From Actinomycetes bacterium (GTDB taxonomy: Bacteria > Actinomycetota > Acidimicrobiia > Acidimicrobiales > RAAP-2), in contig JAJYBR010000004.1 in assembly GCA_021778895.1 (NCBI GenBank), forward strand, positions 124,001 through 188,000: a stretch of DNA of 64,000 nucleotides. The letters are read 5' to 3'. The notes below the pieces were generated by a model. That model did not search any database. It had not been told where the DNA came from and saw only the letters and a program-made list of their open reading frames with translations. Numbering within the stretch: the first letter of the stretch is position 1; every line of letters begins with the position of its first letter. The position numbers and the translations under genes are program-made. This document shows, in pieces, positions 45,702 to 54,839 of this stretch.

Positions 45702-46823
45702 CTAGAGCGTAACGCCCAAGAGCGCCGCGGCCGGGCCGACGCTGAAGCCCGCGTGGGCGGCGCGGTCCATCGCCGCAATCGCCGCGGGCGTGTCGAGGTC
45801 GTCGTCGAGCGCCGCGCGCACCTCGTCGATCAGCGTCGAGGGCCGGCCGGTGACCAGGGACGACCGCCAGGTCGCCAGGCGTGACTGGGCCAGGTGCAAG
45901 AGCTCGTCGCGCCACTCCCAGTCCTGGCGGTAGTGCTGGTCGAGCAGGGCCAGGCGCACCGCCGCGGGCTCGGAACGGGCCACCAGCTCGGAGACGAACA
46001 CCAGGTTGCCCAGCGACTTGGACATCTTGGTCCCGTCGAGGCCGACGAGGCCCACGTGGAGCCAGTGGCGCACGAAGGCGACGCCCGTCGCTGTCTCGCT
46101 CTGGGCCGCCTCGCACTCGTGATGGGGGAAGGCCAGGTCGCGGCCCCCGCCGTGCACGTCGACGGTCGGGCCGAGCTCGCGCATCGCCAACGCCGAGCAC
46201 TCGATGTGCCAGCCCGGTCGCCCCGCGCCCCACCGGGACTCCCAGGCCGGCTCGTCGGGCTGGGAGGGCTGCCAGAGCACGAAGTCCAGGGGATCGCGCT
46301 TGCGCGGGTCCTCGGGCCACGCGCCGTGCTCGGCCGAGACGCTCGCCATGGCCGCGGCCGCGACGTGGCTCACCTGGCCGTAGCGCGGGAACTTGGCGAC
46401 CTCGAAGTAGACCCAGCCGTCGCGCTCGTAGGCCAGCCCGCGCTCGAACAGGCTCCCGATCAAGGTCAGGATCTCCGGGATCGCCGAGGTGGCGCGCGGT
46501 TCGCTGTAGCAGGGCACCAGGTTGAGCAGCTGCATGTCGCGCTCGAAGATGGCCATCTCCTGGGCCGCCAGGTCCAGGTAGTTCACACCGAGCTCGCGGG
46601 CCTTGCGCAAGATGTCGTCGTCGACGTCGGTCACGTTGCGCACGCAGCGCGTGTCGTGCCCGTCGTCTCGCAGGCGCCGCTGGAGCACGTCGAAGATCAG
46701 GTACACGTAGGCGTGGCCCAGGTGCGCCGCGTCGTAGGGCGTGATCCCGCAGCTGTACAGCGTCACGACGGGACCGGCCTCGAGGGGATGGGTGCCCTGG
46801 CGGGCCGTGTCGTAGAGCTGCAT
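45702..46823 (-). CDS. mshC: Cysteine:GlcN-Ins ligase (mycothiol biosynthesis)
   Basis: ATP-dependent joining of cysteine to glucosaminyl-inositol. It is a paralogue of cysteinyl-tRNA synthetase but short (373 aa), lacking the tRNA-binding C-terminal part. MshC-type features are YSCGITPYDAAHLGHAYVYL (the HIGH region and zinc Cys), NVTDVDDDILRKA, RPGWHIECSALAM, DLAFPHHE, VGLVGLDGTKMSKSLGNLVFV and LLDQHYRQDWEW. CysS would usually show CGPTVYD and extend past 450 aa. ATG at 46823 shares a base with the npdG stop. With mshD at 10.0 kb this supports a mycothiol-producing host. Confidence 0.92.
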   Translation of the reverse strand: MQLYDTARQGTHPLEAGPVVTLYSCGITPYDAAHLGHAYVYLIFDVLQRRLRDDGHDTRCVRNVTDVDDDILRKARELGVNYLDLAAQEMAIFERDMQLLNLVPCYSEPRATSAIPEILTLIGSLFERGLAYERDGWVYFEVAKFPRYGQVSHVAAAAMASVSAEHGAWPEDPRKRDPLDFVLWQPSQPDEPAWESRWGAGRPGWHIECSALAMRELGPTVDVHGGGRDLAFPHHECEAAQSETATGVAFVRHWLHVGLVGLDGTKMSKSLGNLVFVSELVARSEPAAVRLALLDQHYRQDWEWRDELLHLAQSRLATWRSSLVTGRPSTLIDEVRAALDDDLDTPAAIAAMDRAAHAGFSVGPAAALLGVTL

Positions 46824-47470
46824 CACTCCAGGCCCGTCAGTCGCACCGCCGCGTGCGCCCGGTGCCGGATGTTCACCGTGATGCACACCGCTGTGAAGGC
46901 CTCCACCGCACCGGCGAGCGCCAGCCCGCCGACCTCGACGGGTCGCAGGCCCGGCGCCGTGGACACCAGCTCGACGACCGTGCGCCGCGCGGCCGCGTCG
47001 TCGCCCACGATGAGGACGTCGGACTCCAGGCCGCTCGCCAGGTCCTCCATCTGGGCGGCGGGCAGGTGGTGGAACGCCCCGACCACGTGACTGGCGCGCA
47101 GGGCAGCGGCCACGTGCGCCGTCGCCGAGCCCCGCGGCAGCGTCAGGGGCACCAGCTCGGGCCCGTCCTTGGCCAGGGCGTTGACCATCGAGATCACGAC
47201 CTTGTCCGCCAGGGCCTCGCGCAGCGACCGCACGGTGGTCATCGTCGACTCCCACGGCGTAGCCACGACGACGATGTCGGCCTGGGCCGCCTCGGCGTTG
47301 CTCGCACCCCGCACCGACTCGCCCACGACCTGGGCCAGAGCCCCCGCCGCCGCGGCCGCACGCTCAGGGTCACGCGAGCCCAAGGTGATCCGATGCCCGC
47401 CCGCGGCCAGTCGCACGGCCACCCCGCGGCCCGCCGGTCCCGTGCCCCCCAGGATCCCTACAACCGTCAT
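46823..47470 (-). CDS. npdG: F420H2:NADP+ oxidoreductase (NpdG/Fno)
   Basis: Transfers hydride between NADPH and coenzyme F420. The 215-aa protein begins VVGILGGTGPAGRGVAVRLAAGGH, the Fno-type Rossmann loop, followed by TLGSRDPERA (2'-phosphate recognition), VVATPWEST, VISMVNAL and GAFHHLPAAQM. Presence implies an F420-using organism. It heads the 28-kb minus-strand run and overlaps mshC by one base. The 40-bp gap to the divergent fabI gene must hold both promoters. Confidence 0.92.
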   Translation of the reverse strand: MTVVGILGGTGPAGRGVAVRLAAGGHRITLGSRDPERAAAAAGALAQVVGESVRGASNAEAAQADIVVVATPWESTMTTVRSLREALADKVVISMVNALAKDGPELVPLTLPRGSATAHVAAALRASHVVGAFHHLPAAQMEDLASGLESDVLIVGDDAAARRTVVELVSTAPGLRPVEVGGLALAGAVEAFTAVCITVNIRHRAHAAVRLTGLE

Positions 47471-47510
47471 CGTCCTCGCCTCGCTCGATTCCGCTCGTTA
47501 CGCTAACAAG

Positions 47511-48290
47511 ATGGCTCTGCTGACCGATCACCGTCTGCTCGTCACGGGCATTCTGACCGAGGACTCGCTGGCGTACGCAATCGCCCGACGGGTGATCGAG
47601 GAGGGTGCCGAGGTCATCGTCACGGGTGCCGGCCGCGGCTTGTCGCTGACGCGGCGCGCGGCGCGCAAGCTGGGCGACGTCGGCGAGGTCCTCGCACTCG
47701 ACGTCACCGACACCAACCAAGTCGCGGACGCGGCCGCCGCCATCCAGGAGCGCTTCGGGCGCCTCGACGGCCTGGTGCACGCCATCGGCTACGCGCCGCC
47801 CTCGTGCTTGGGCCAGGGCATGCTCGTGGCGCCCTTCGAGGACGTCGCGACCGCCCTGCACGTGTCGACCTACTCCTTGGCCACCCTGGTGCGGGCCTTC
47901 CTGCCGGCCCTGCGCGCCTCGACGGCAGTCGGTGGCGCCTCGGTCGTCGGCCTCGACTTCGACGCGACGCGCGCCTATCCCCTCTACGACTGGATGGGCG
48001 TCATGAAGGCCGGCCTGGAGTCGCTCAGCCGGTACCTCGCGCGCGAGGTCGGCCCCGACCACATCCGGGTCAACCTGGTCGCGGCCGGACCCGTGCGCAC
48101 CATCGCCGCGAAGTCGATCCCCGGCTTCTCGGTCTTCGAGGACACGTGGGACGAGCGTGCCCCGCTCGGCTGGGACGTCCACGACTCCCCCGCCGTCGCC
48201 GACGCCACCGTCGCGCTCCTCTCACCCCTGCTGCGCGCCACCACCGCCGAGATCCTGCACGTCGACGGCGGCGCCCACGCCATGGGCTGA
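47511..48290 (+). CDS. fabI: Enoyl-ACP reductase, InhA/FabI type
   Basis: NADH-dependent last reduction of fatty-acid elongation. The 259-aa SDR-like protein starts LLTDHRLLVTGILTEDSLAYAIA, closely resembling InhA, and has VHAIGYAPPS, GLDFDATRAYPLYDWMGVMKAGLESL (catalytic Tyr-x6-Lys) and EILHVDGGAHAMG. This completes the fabD/fabG/acpP/fabF set at 4-8 kb. ATG at 47511 follows a long open frame without coding support. The last 69 nt overlap the convergent ABC gene. Confidence 0.93.
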   Translation: MALLTDHRLLVTGILTEDSLAYAIARRVIEEGAEVIVTGAGRGLSLTRRAARKLGDVGEVLALDVTDTNQVADAAAAIQERFGRLDGLVHAIGYAPPSCLGQGMLVAPFEDVATALHVSTYSLATLVRAFLPALRASTAVGGASVVGLDFDATRAYPLYDWMGVMKAGLESLSRYLAREVGPDHIRVNLVAAGPVRTIAAKSIPGFSVFEDTWDERAPLGWDVHDSPAVADATVALLSPLLRATTAEILHVDGGAHAMG

Positions 48291-50153
48291 GCCCACGGCG
48301 AACTGCGTCTCGTAGAGCGTCCGGTACAGCCCCTCGTGGGCCATCAGCTCCTCGTGGGTCCCGCGCGCCACCACGCGCCCGCCGTCGACGACCAGGATCT
48401 GGTCGGCGCCCCGGACCGTCGCGAGCCGGTGTGCGATCACGATCGAGGTCCGGGTGGCCATCACGTCGTCCAGGGCCCGCTGGACGGCCACCTCGCTCTC
48501 GGCGTCCAGGTGGGCCGTCGCCTCGTCGAGCACGACGACGCGCGGTCCCTTCAGCAAGAGGCGCGCCAGGGCCACGCGCTGCTTCTCGCCCCCCGAGAGC
48601 CGGTAGCCACGCTCGCCGACCAGCGTGTCGAGGCCCTCGGGCAGCAACGACACCAGCGGCCAGACGTGGGCGGCCCGCAGTGCCTGCTCCAAGTCGTCGT
48701 CACTGGCGTCGGGCCGCGCGTAGAGCAGGTTCGCCCGCAGGGTGTCGTGGAAGAGGTGGGCCTCCTGGGTGACGACGCCGATCGCCGCGCGCCGGTCGGC
48801 GGCCGACAGGTCGCGCACGTCGACCCCGCCGACTTCCACCGCGCCGCTGTCGACGTCGTAGAGCCGCGCCACGAGCATCGACAGCGTCGTCTTGCCCGCG
48901 CCGCTCGGTCCCACCAGGGCCGTCATGGTGCCGGGCGCCACCGTGAAGGACACGTCGCGGATGACCTCGGTGCGCGCGGCCTTCTCGAGCACGGCGACGG
49001 CTTCCAGCGAGGCGAGCGACACGTCTTCGGCCCCGGGGTACGAGAACGTCACGTCGCGCATCTCCACCGCGAGCGGTCCCGGCGGCAGGTCCACGGGTGA
49101 CGCCGGCTCCCGCAGGTGCGGCGGCAGGTCCAGCACCTCGAAGATCCGCTCGAAGCTGAGCATGGCCGAGATGAAGTCCACGTTGAGGTTGGACAGCTGG
49201 GTCAAGGGACCGTAGAGGCGTGACAGGTAGGCCGTGAGGGCCACGACCGTGCCGACGACCAGCTGGCCACGGATCACCTGGGTCCCCCCGAAGCCGTAGG
49301 CGAAGGCGGTCGCCACCGACGCCGTCAGCGCCAGGCCGACGAGGAAGAACCGCTGGTACGTCGCCTGGCGCACGCCGATGTCCCGCACGGCGCCCGCGCG
49401 CTGGTCGAAGCCCACGACCTCGTCGCTGCGCCGCCCAAAGAGCTTGACGGTCATCGCGCCCGCGACGTTGAACCTCTCGCTCATCAGGGCGTTCATCTCG
49501 GCGTTCAGCTCCATCCCGCGCCGCACGAGCCCGCCGAGCCGGCGCCCCACGAGTCGCGCGGGAATGAGGAAGATGGGCACCAGCACCAGGGCCACCGCGG
49601 TCACCTGCCAGCTGAGCACGAACATCGCGATCAGGGTCAACAAGACGAGGATGGCATTGCCGACCACGTTCGACAGCAGGTCCGTGAAGGCCTGCTGGGC
49701 CCCGATGACGTCATTGTTCAGCCGGCTGATCAGCGCACCGGTCTGGGTGCGGGCGAAGAACGCGATGGGCATGTCTTGGACGTGGGCGAACACCCGCGAA
49801 CGCAGGTCGAAGATGAGCCCCTCGCCGATCGAAGCCGAGAGACGGCGCTGGACGAGCGACAGCCCGGCATCAGCCAGGGCGAGGCCGACCGTCAAGCCGG
49901 ACAGGCCGAGCACCACCGCCTCGCGGTGGCGCAGGATCCCGTCGTCGATGATCGCCCGCAACACCAGTGGCGTCACCGAGGTGACGACGGCGTCGACCAG
50001 CACCACGACCAAGAACACCTCGAGGGCCCGGTAGTACGGCCGCGCGAAGCGCACGACGCGCCGCAGCGTCCCGCGCGCCATGCGATGCTCCAGGATCGAA
50101 CGGTCGCGCTGCAGGGACCGCATGCCCATCCGCCCCGACATCCCCAGCGACAT
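48222..50153 (-). CDS. ABC exporter, fused permease-ATPase
   Basis: A 643-aa half-transporter. Six membrane spans lie in residues 35-330, with the lipid/drug-exporter hallmark FFARTQTGALISRLNNDV. The nucleotide-binding domain has Walker A GPSGAGKTTLSM, Q-loop VVTQEAHLFHDT, signature LSGGEKQRVALARLLL, Walker B VVVLDEATAHLD and H-loop IVIAHRLATV. About 25 residues are inserted between the A-loop FSYPG and Walker A (EDVSLASLEAVAVLEK). The substrate is unknown. Membership is MsbA/MDR-like, probably a homodimer. Confidence 0.92.
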   Translation of the reverse strand: MSLGMSGRMGMRSLQRDRSILEHRMARGTLRRVVRFARPYYRALEVFLVVVLVDAVVTSVTPLVLRAIIDDGILRHREAVVLGLSGLTVGLALADAGLSLVQRRLSASIGEGLIFDLRSRVFAHVQDMPIAFFARTQTGALISRLNNDVIGAQQAFTDLLSNVVGNAILVLLTLIAMFVLSWQVTAVALVLVPIFLIPARLVGRRLGGLVRRGMELNAEMNALMSERFNVAGAMTVKLFGRRSDEVVGFDQRAGAVRDIGVRQATYQRFFLVGLALTASVATAFAYGFGGTQVIRGQLVVGTVVALTAYLSRLYGPLTQLSNLNVDFISAMLSFERIFEVLDLPPHLREPASPVDLPPGPLAVEMRDVTFSYPGAEDVSLASLEAVAVLEKAARTEVIRDVSFTVAPGTMTALVGPSGAGKTTLSMLVARLYDVDSGAVEVGGVDVRDLSAADRRAAIGVVTQEAHLFHDTLRANLLYARPDASDDDLEQALRAAHVWPLVSLLPEGLDTLVGERGYRLSGGEKQRVALARLLLKGPRVVVLDEATAHLDAESEVAVQRALDDVMATRTSIVIAHRLATVRGADQILVVDGGRVVARGTHEELMAHEGLYRTLYETQFAVGSAHGVGAAVDVQDLGGGGAQQG

Positions 50154-50192
50154 GGCCCACCTCCTCGGTGCGTCGGAGTGTACGCACCGGGG

Positions 50193-50828
50193 TCAGTCGA
50201 GCAGCGCCGCCACGACCACCGACGCGCCCAGGGCGACCATCACGGACCCGCCGGTCACCCGCAGCGCCACCAGGCGGCTCGGCCGCCCCGCCAGCCACGC
50301 GCGAGCCGTTCCCGCGACGACCCCCCACGACGAGTCGCTGAGGAAGGCCAGCACGCTGAAGACGACGCCCATGGCCAGCAGCTGCACCGTCGTGGGCGCC
50401 CCACCGGATCGCAAGAAGCGGGGGAACACCGCGAGAAAGAAGACCAGCGCCTTCGGGTTGAGGCCGCCCACGGTGAATCCTTGCCGCATCGCGCGCGGCA
50501 CGCTGGGCCGCCCCCCGACGGGATCGGCCATCGTGCGCGCGACCTCGCGGCGATGGCGCAAGGCATCGACACCGAGGAACACCAGGTACGAGCCGCCCGC
50601 CACCTGTAGGACGGTCGACGCGCCCGGCCACCGCGTCACGACCGGTCCCAGGCCGACGGCGACCAGCGAGGCCAGCACGAGGGTGCCGATCGAGTTCCCG
50701 AGAGCCGAGGCCACCGCCGTGCGGCGGCCCCACGCGACGCCCCGGGCCAGCGTGAACAGCACGCTCGGACCCGGCACCACGATGATGGCCAGCGAGGCCG
50801 CGACGAAGCCCCACGTGATCGCGCTCAT
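50193..50828 (-). CDS. LysE/RhtB-family exporter
   Basis: A 211-aa membrane protein with about six spans that exports amino acids or related small molecules. The N-terminal IIVVPGPSVLFTLARGVAWGRR is the family signature, and GGSYLVFLGVDALRHRR and FTVGGLNPKALVFFLAVFP are also typical. ATG at 50828. It is a single gene between the ABC exporter and the DHA2 transporter, all on the same strand. Confidence 0.92.
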   Translation of the reverse strand: MSAITWGFVAASLAIIVVPGPSVLFTLARGVAWGRRTAVASALGNSIGTLVLASLVAVGLGPVVTRWPGASTVLQVAGGSYLVFLGVDALRHRREVARTMADPVGGRPSVPRAMRQGFTVGGLNPKALVFFLAVFPRFLRSGGAPTTVQLLAMGVVFSVLAFLSDSSWGVVAGTARAWLAGRPSRLVALRVTGGSVMVALGASVVVAALLD

Positions 50829-50914
50829 GGCGCTGTCCGCACAGGTCCCACGACACGGCGCGTCGTCGTGTCGCGCGCGGCCCGTGCCATCACGAGACGT
50901 TACCGCCGTCGCGC

Positions 50915-52519
50915 TCAGGCTTCGGAGGCCGCCTCCACCTCCTCCGGCCCCACCGTTTCGCGTTTGCTCCCCATGAAGGCGGCGACCACCGCCGCGACGA
51001 TCATGAGCAGCCCAGCGGCGGTCAGGGCGATGTGCAGCCCGTGGGTGAAGGCGCCGTAGGCCGCCTGGACGACACGGTTGATGATCGCCTGGATGGCCTT
51101 CGAGCCCCCCTGATACTGGCGTGCCTTGGCCGAGATGGACCCCGTCGTCAGGGCCGTGATGATCTCCTGGCGGAAGGCTGGGGGCACGCCGATGGCGCTG
51201 AGACGCGCCATCAGCTGGACCGTCAGCTGGCCGTTGACGAGCGAGCCCAGCACCGCGACGCCCGTGACCGCCCCGAGCTCGCGGGCCGTGTTGACGGTCG
51301 AGGCCGCCATGCCCGAGTGCTCCGGGGGCAGGGCGTTCAGCGCGTCCGAGGTCACTGGGACCACCACGATGCCGAAGCCCACGCCGGCCAGCCCCATCGT
51401 CCAGCCCAGGTAGCCCAGTCCCGGGTCCCGGGCGACGACGGCGTTGGTCGTCAGCACGCCCGCCGCCGCGAGCAGGCTCCCGACCGTCATCGGCACACGC
51501 GAGCCGACGCGTGCCACCCACCGCCCGGTCACCAGGGACGCGGCCACCATCCCCACCAGCAAGGGAAGGAAGTCGATGGCGAGCCGGTAGGCACCGGCGT
51601 TGCGGACCACCTCCAGGTACAGCGCGACGAAGAAGAAGATCGAGAAGATCGAGAAGTAGCTGGCGAAGGCGACGGCATTGGCTCCCGCGAAGACGGGCCG
51701 GGCGAAGTACCGCAGGTCCAGCATGGGCTCGCGCACCCGCAACTCCACCGTCACGAACAGGGCCGCCGCCACCGCGCTGACGACGAACAGGGCCAGAACC
51801 GAGCCCGCGCCGTATCCGACGCTCTCGCCGTGGATGATCCCGAAGGTCACCGTGCTCAGCGCCAGCGCACTCAGGGCGAAGCCGACGACGTCCATCGGTC
51901 CGCGGTCCCGCGGCGGCCGGCTGGGCAGAGCCACCCACGCGGAGAGGAACGCCACGGCGCCGAAGAGCACGTTGAACCAGAAGAGCGCGCGCCAGCTCCA
52001 CAAGCCGACCAGGATCCCGCCGATGACCGGGCCCGCCGCGAGAGCCAGGCCCGAGACCGCCGCCCACACCCCGAGGGCCCGCGCCCGCGCCTGCTGCAGC
52101 GGGTAGATGTGCCGCAGGATCGACAAGGTTCCGGGCTCCGACCCCGCTGCTCCCACGCCCATGACAACGCGGCCCACGATCAGCTCGCCCACGTTGTGGG
52201 CCAGGGCGCTGAGGACCGAGCCCAGGACGAACACGCCGACACCCGCCAGCAGCACGGACTTGCGACCGATGAGGTCGCCCATCGAGCCGCTCATGAGCAT
52301 CAGGCTCGCGAAGGCCAGCGCGTAGCCACCCACGACCCACTGGAGCTGGGGGACGCCGGCGTGCAGGCCGGCTTGGATGCCGGTCAGCACCGGACTGACG
52401 ACCGTGTTGTCGAGGAACGTCAGGAAGAGGACCGACATCAGCGCGACGAAACTCACCTGCACCCGAGCCCGGTGCAAGGAGAACGCCTTGGAAGCAGACC
52501 CGCCATCGACGCTGGTCAC
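50915..52519 (-). CDS. DHA2-family MFS drug transporter
   Basis: A 534-aa, roughly 14-span proton-coupled exporter. The marks are LDNTVVSPVLTGIQ (motif D1), GDLIGRKSVLLAG (motif A), GRVVMGVGAAG (motif B) and SGLALAAGPVIGGILVG (motif C). The last 15 residues are acidic. The start is GTG at 52519, which has GAGGAGG four bases upstream; an ATG/GTG nine codons earlier at 52546 has no ribosome site. Such proteins commonly export hydrophobic drugs, but the substrate is not known. Confidence 0.92.
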   Translation of the reverse strand: MTSVDGGSASKAFSLHRARVQVSFVALMSVLFLTFLDNTVVSPVLTGIQAGLHAGVPQLQWVVGGYALAFASLMLMSGSMGDLIGRKSVLLAGVGVFVLGSVLSALAHNVGELIVGRVVMGVGAAGSEPGTLSILRHIYPLQQARARALGVWAAVSGLALAAGPVIGGILVGLWSWRALFWFNVLFGAVAFLSAWVALPSRPPRDRGPMDVVGFALSALALSTVTFGIIHGESVGYGAGSVLALFVVSAVAAALFVTVELRVREPMLDLRYFARPVFAGANAVAFASYFSIFSIFFFVALYLEVVRNAGAYRLAIDFLPLLVGMVAASLVTGRWVARVGSRVPMTVGSLLAAAGVLTTNAVVARDPGLGYLGWTMGLAGVGFGIVVVPVTSDALNALPPEHSGMAASTVNTARELGAVTGVAVLGSLVNGQLTVQLMARLSAIGVPPAFRQEIITALTTGSISAKARQYQGGSKAIQAIINRVVQAAYGAFTHGLHIALTAAGLLMIVAAVVAAFMGSKRETVGPEEVEAASEA

Positions 52520-52594
52520 CAGACCTCCTCTGCGACGGGGGCGCATCCAGTCACGTAGAACGGACCCCCTCTCACGTGATTGAACGCCGCCCGG

Positions 52595-53023
52595 CTACTT
52601 GCGCACCAGGCGGAACCGAATGCGCGCGCTAGCGGTGTCCTGGCCGGTCGCCGTGCCCACGCTGATCGCGCACGCCGCCAAGTTGCGGGGCGTCGTGCCG
52701 CACCACCCCTTACCGATCTTGCCGGTGTGCACCTTGAATCTGGTCACCCGCAGGACGCCCCGAGCGGTGATCTTGGCCGGCGTCGCCGTCAAGATGTCGC
52801 ACTGGCTCTGCCCCCGGGCGACGGCCAGGCACTCGACCAAGTATACGGAGTCGTGGGGTTTGAAGCCCGCACCTTGCACTCGAACGACCTCGCCGTTGCG
52901 CAATGCGATCGAGGGCCGCACGGTGATGTGCGGGCGTGGATGGGTAGCCGCACCCGCCGGATACGTGCCGAGAGCCAGAGCCAGAACCGCCATCACACCG
53001 AGTACCCGAAGCCGTCGTCGCAT
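52595..53023 (-). CDS. Secreted neocarzinostatin-family-like protein
   Basis: A 142-aa exported protein. Residues 1-27 are a signal peptide (MRRRLRVLGVMAVLALALG then AGAA). The mature part resembles the neocarzinostatin apoprotein fold: ITVRPSIALRNGEVVRVQGAGF, a first Cys pair (VECLAV and SQCDIL), and a second (GWCGTT and AACAISVGTA), ending ARIRFRLV. This matches the beta-sandwich order and two disulfides of that family. No enediyne genes are nearby. ATG at 53023 has AGGAGAG upstream; the frame stays open to 53155, but that extension lacks a ribosome site. Confidence 0.75.
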   Translation of the reverse strand: MRRRLRVLGVMAVLALALGTYPAGAATHPRPHITVRPSIALRNGEVVRVQGAGFKPHDSVYLVECLAVARGQSQCDILTATPAKITARGVLRVTRFKVHTGKIGKGWCGTTPRNLAACAISVGTATGQDTASARIRFRLVRK

Positions 53024-53143
53024 CTGTCTCTCCTCCTGGCTGCCACCCTGCGCCAGCGAGACGCCGTGCACCAGCCCTCTAACTGCATGGTAGCCACACG
53101 ATTTGGGTAGCACGCTGACCGCCAATCGGCTACAAAGGGACGC

Positions 53144-53692
53144 GTGGGTGAGCAAGCGCTCCTGGTGCTCTATGTTCCTCTACCCGCCCTCGACGAGGTG
53201 GTGGACCCCTATCGCCACCCGGGCGCCTTGCCGGCTCACGTGACGATGTGGCCCCCGTGGTCCGGTGATGCCAACCTGTCGTGCACCAACAGCACGATCT
53301 ACGCGGCCACCCGAAGCCATCCGTGGTGGGAAGCGGACTTCTTCGCTACCTCGTGGTTCGGGCGACGGGTCGTGGTGCTCCAACCTCGCGATCCGGACCC
53401 CTTCGCCGCGATGCGTGCTCGCCTGGGCGAGATGCCCCACCCCAGCGACACGGCGACGCGACCCTTCGTCCCCCACGTCACGGTCGCCACACGGTGGCCG
53501 CACATCCACTTGCTCGAAGCCGCGCACTGGGCCAGCAACCACCTGCCCGTGCGCGTCTCGGTCACCGACGTGGCCCTGGCGCGGCGTGACGACGTCAAGC
53601 ACGCGTGGGTCGAGGTCTGCCGCTGGCGACTGGGCGAACCCACATCCGTCGCCCGCGCCACCGGTCGCGACTCCGCCGCGACGTCGGGCTGA
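53144..53692 (+). CDS. 2H phosphoesterase (2'-5' RNA ligase-like)
   Basis: A 182-aa protein with the two HxT motifs that define the 2H phosphoesterase superfamily: PAHVTMWPPW near residue 32 and VPHVTVATRW near residue 110. Relatives hydrolyse or form 2',3'- or 2',5'-phosphodiester bonds in RNA or nucleotides. The residue after the first HxT is typical. GTG at 53144 has AAAGGGA upstream. The stop is three bases before the TTG of the DinB gene, so they may form an operon. Confidence 0.82.
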   Translation: MGEQALLVLYVPLPALDEVVDPYRHPGALPAHVTMWPPWSGDANLSCTNSTIYAATRSHPWWEADFFATSWFGRRVVVLQPRDPDPFAAMRARLGEMPHPSDTATRPFVPHVTVATRWPHIHLLEAAHWASNHLPVRVSVTDVALARRDDVKHAWVEVCRWRLGEPTSVARATGRDSAATSG

Positions 53693-53695
53693 ACG

Positions 53696-54166
53696 TTGGA
53701 CGAGCGCTCGGTCGAGTTCGACCATCTGGTGGACATCCTCACGCAGACTCCCGCTCGCCTGCGCTGCTCGTCGCGCCCTCGACGAGCAGCCCCCACTTCG
53801 GGCGAATGGAGCGCCGTGGAGGTCCTGGCACACCTCCGGTCGTGCTCTGACGTCTGGGGAGGTGCCATCACGACGATCCTGCGAGGCGACGAGCCTCTGC
53901 TGCGGGCGGTCAACCCCCTCGTCTGGATCCGCGGCACCGACTACCTGCGGCGCAGCTACCGCGACAACTGCCGGAACTTCGCCGACCAGCGCGCTGCCCT
54001 CCTCGACGAGCTGCGCATGTTGCCTGATGCCCAGTGGCTCCAGCACATCACCGTGACCGGTGCCGGTGCGCGCCGCGAGCGCTCGGTCGCGGACTACGCG
54101 AGCCGTCTCGCCCTGCACGAGCGCAGCCACTGGCGCCAGATGGCGCGCCTCGTCGGTACCGCCTAG
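53696..54166 (+). CDS. DinB-family four-helix protein
   Basis: A 156-aa protein of the DinB/YfiT superfamily. Likely metal ligands are the His in VEVLAHLRSC and the HxxxH-type pair near the end (RLALHERSHWRQM). Many DinB relatives are thiol-dependent S-transferases that use mycothiol or bacillithiol, and this host makes mycothiol. The start appears to be TTG at 53696, immediately after the 2H gene. The stop overlaps the convergent carbonic anhydrase by 4 nt. Confidence 0.78.
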   Translation: MDERSVEFDHLVDILTQTPARLRCSSRPRRAAPTSGEWSAVEVLAHLRSCSDVWGGAITTILRGDEPLLRAVNPLVWIRGTDYLRRSYRDNCRNFADQRAALLDELRMLPDAQWLQHITVTGAGARRERSVADYASRLALHERSHWRQMARLVGTA

Positions 54167-54684
54167 GCCGGGGGGCTCGCCTCCCCCGACGTCGGCATCA
54201 CCTCTTCGAGCCGGCCACTCGACTCGTCGTAGAGGAAGCCGCGAATTGCGTCGCGGTGCGCGAGGAACGGGCTGGCCGTCAGGTGCTCGACGCTTCGACG
54301 CACGTCGGTTGCGGGATCGCCGAAGGACGCGAGTGGCCACGGGGGCTGCTGGCCGGCCTCGCGTGCCAGGTCGGCGACGAAGGCGCCCTCGTCCATCGAG
54401 CGCAGCCCGCAGTCGCGGTGGTGGATGACCATGATCTCACGGGTGCCCAACCGTCGCTGCGAGACCACGAGCGAGCGGATCACGTCGTCGGTGGCCGCGC
54501 CACCGGCGTTGCGCAGGATGTTCAGGTCGCCCTCTTGGAGGCCCAGCAGCGCGTACAGGTTGATTCGCGCGTCCATGCACGTGAGGACGACAACGGGCCG
54601 TCGGGGCCGCATGGGCAGGTCGCCGAACCCAAAGGTCGCCGCGTACTGGTCCGCGCGCGTCAGCAGTTCATCGGTGTGGCTCAT
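54163..54684 (-). CDS. Beta-carbonic anhydrase
   Basis: Interconverts CO2 and bicarbonate. The 173-aa zinc enzyme has the first ligand and catalytic dyad in TCMDARINLY (Cys, Asp, Arg), NAGGAATDDVIRSL, and the His-Cys pair in MVIHHRDCGL. The short length and sequence resemble the Rv1284-type class. ATG at 54684; an in-frame extension to 54762 is Arg/Ala-rich and unlikely. It is convergent with the DinB gene. Confidence 0.9.
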   Translation of the reverse strand: MSHTDELLTRADQYAATFGFGDLPMRPRRPVVVLTCMDARINLYALLGLQEGDLNILRNAGGAATDDVIRSLVVSQRRLGTREIMVIHHRDCGLRSMDEGAFVADLAREAGQQPPWPLASFGDPATDVRRSVEHLTASPFLAHRDAIRGFLYDESSGRLEEVMPTSGEASPPA

Positions 54685-54839
54685 GACCCCCCTCACCCGC
54701 GCCGCGCCCCCCGGCGTGGCGGCACTTACCGTACCGGCCCGGGCGCGCGCGGCGCGCGTCATCAGGACACCGAGGTGCCCGCCTGCGCGCCGCGACTCCC
54801 ACCCGTACTGTCACACAGAGCCATCCCTACAGTGAGGCC

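Noticed and set aside
45702..46823. Cysteinyl-tRNA synthetase
   Set aside because: Length of 373 aa, the CGITPYD form and the GLVGLDGTKMSKS region fit MshC; the tRNA-binding C-terminal part is absent. A separate mshD in the window supports mycothiol.
52520..52546. Earlier start of the DHA2 transporter
   Set aside because: A strong ribosome site (GAGGAGG) lies just before GTG 52519 and would be inside the longer version.
53024..53155. Longer neocarzinostatin-like protein starting at 53155
   Set aside because: It would bury the signal peptide behind 44 residues; the ribosome site is before ATG 53023.
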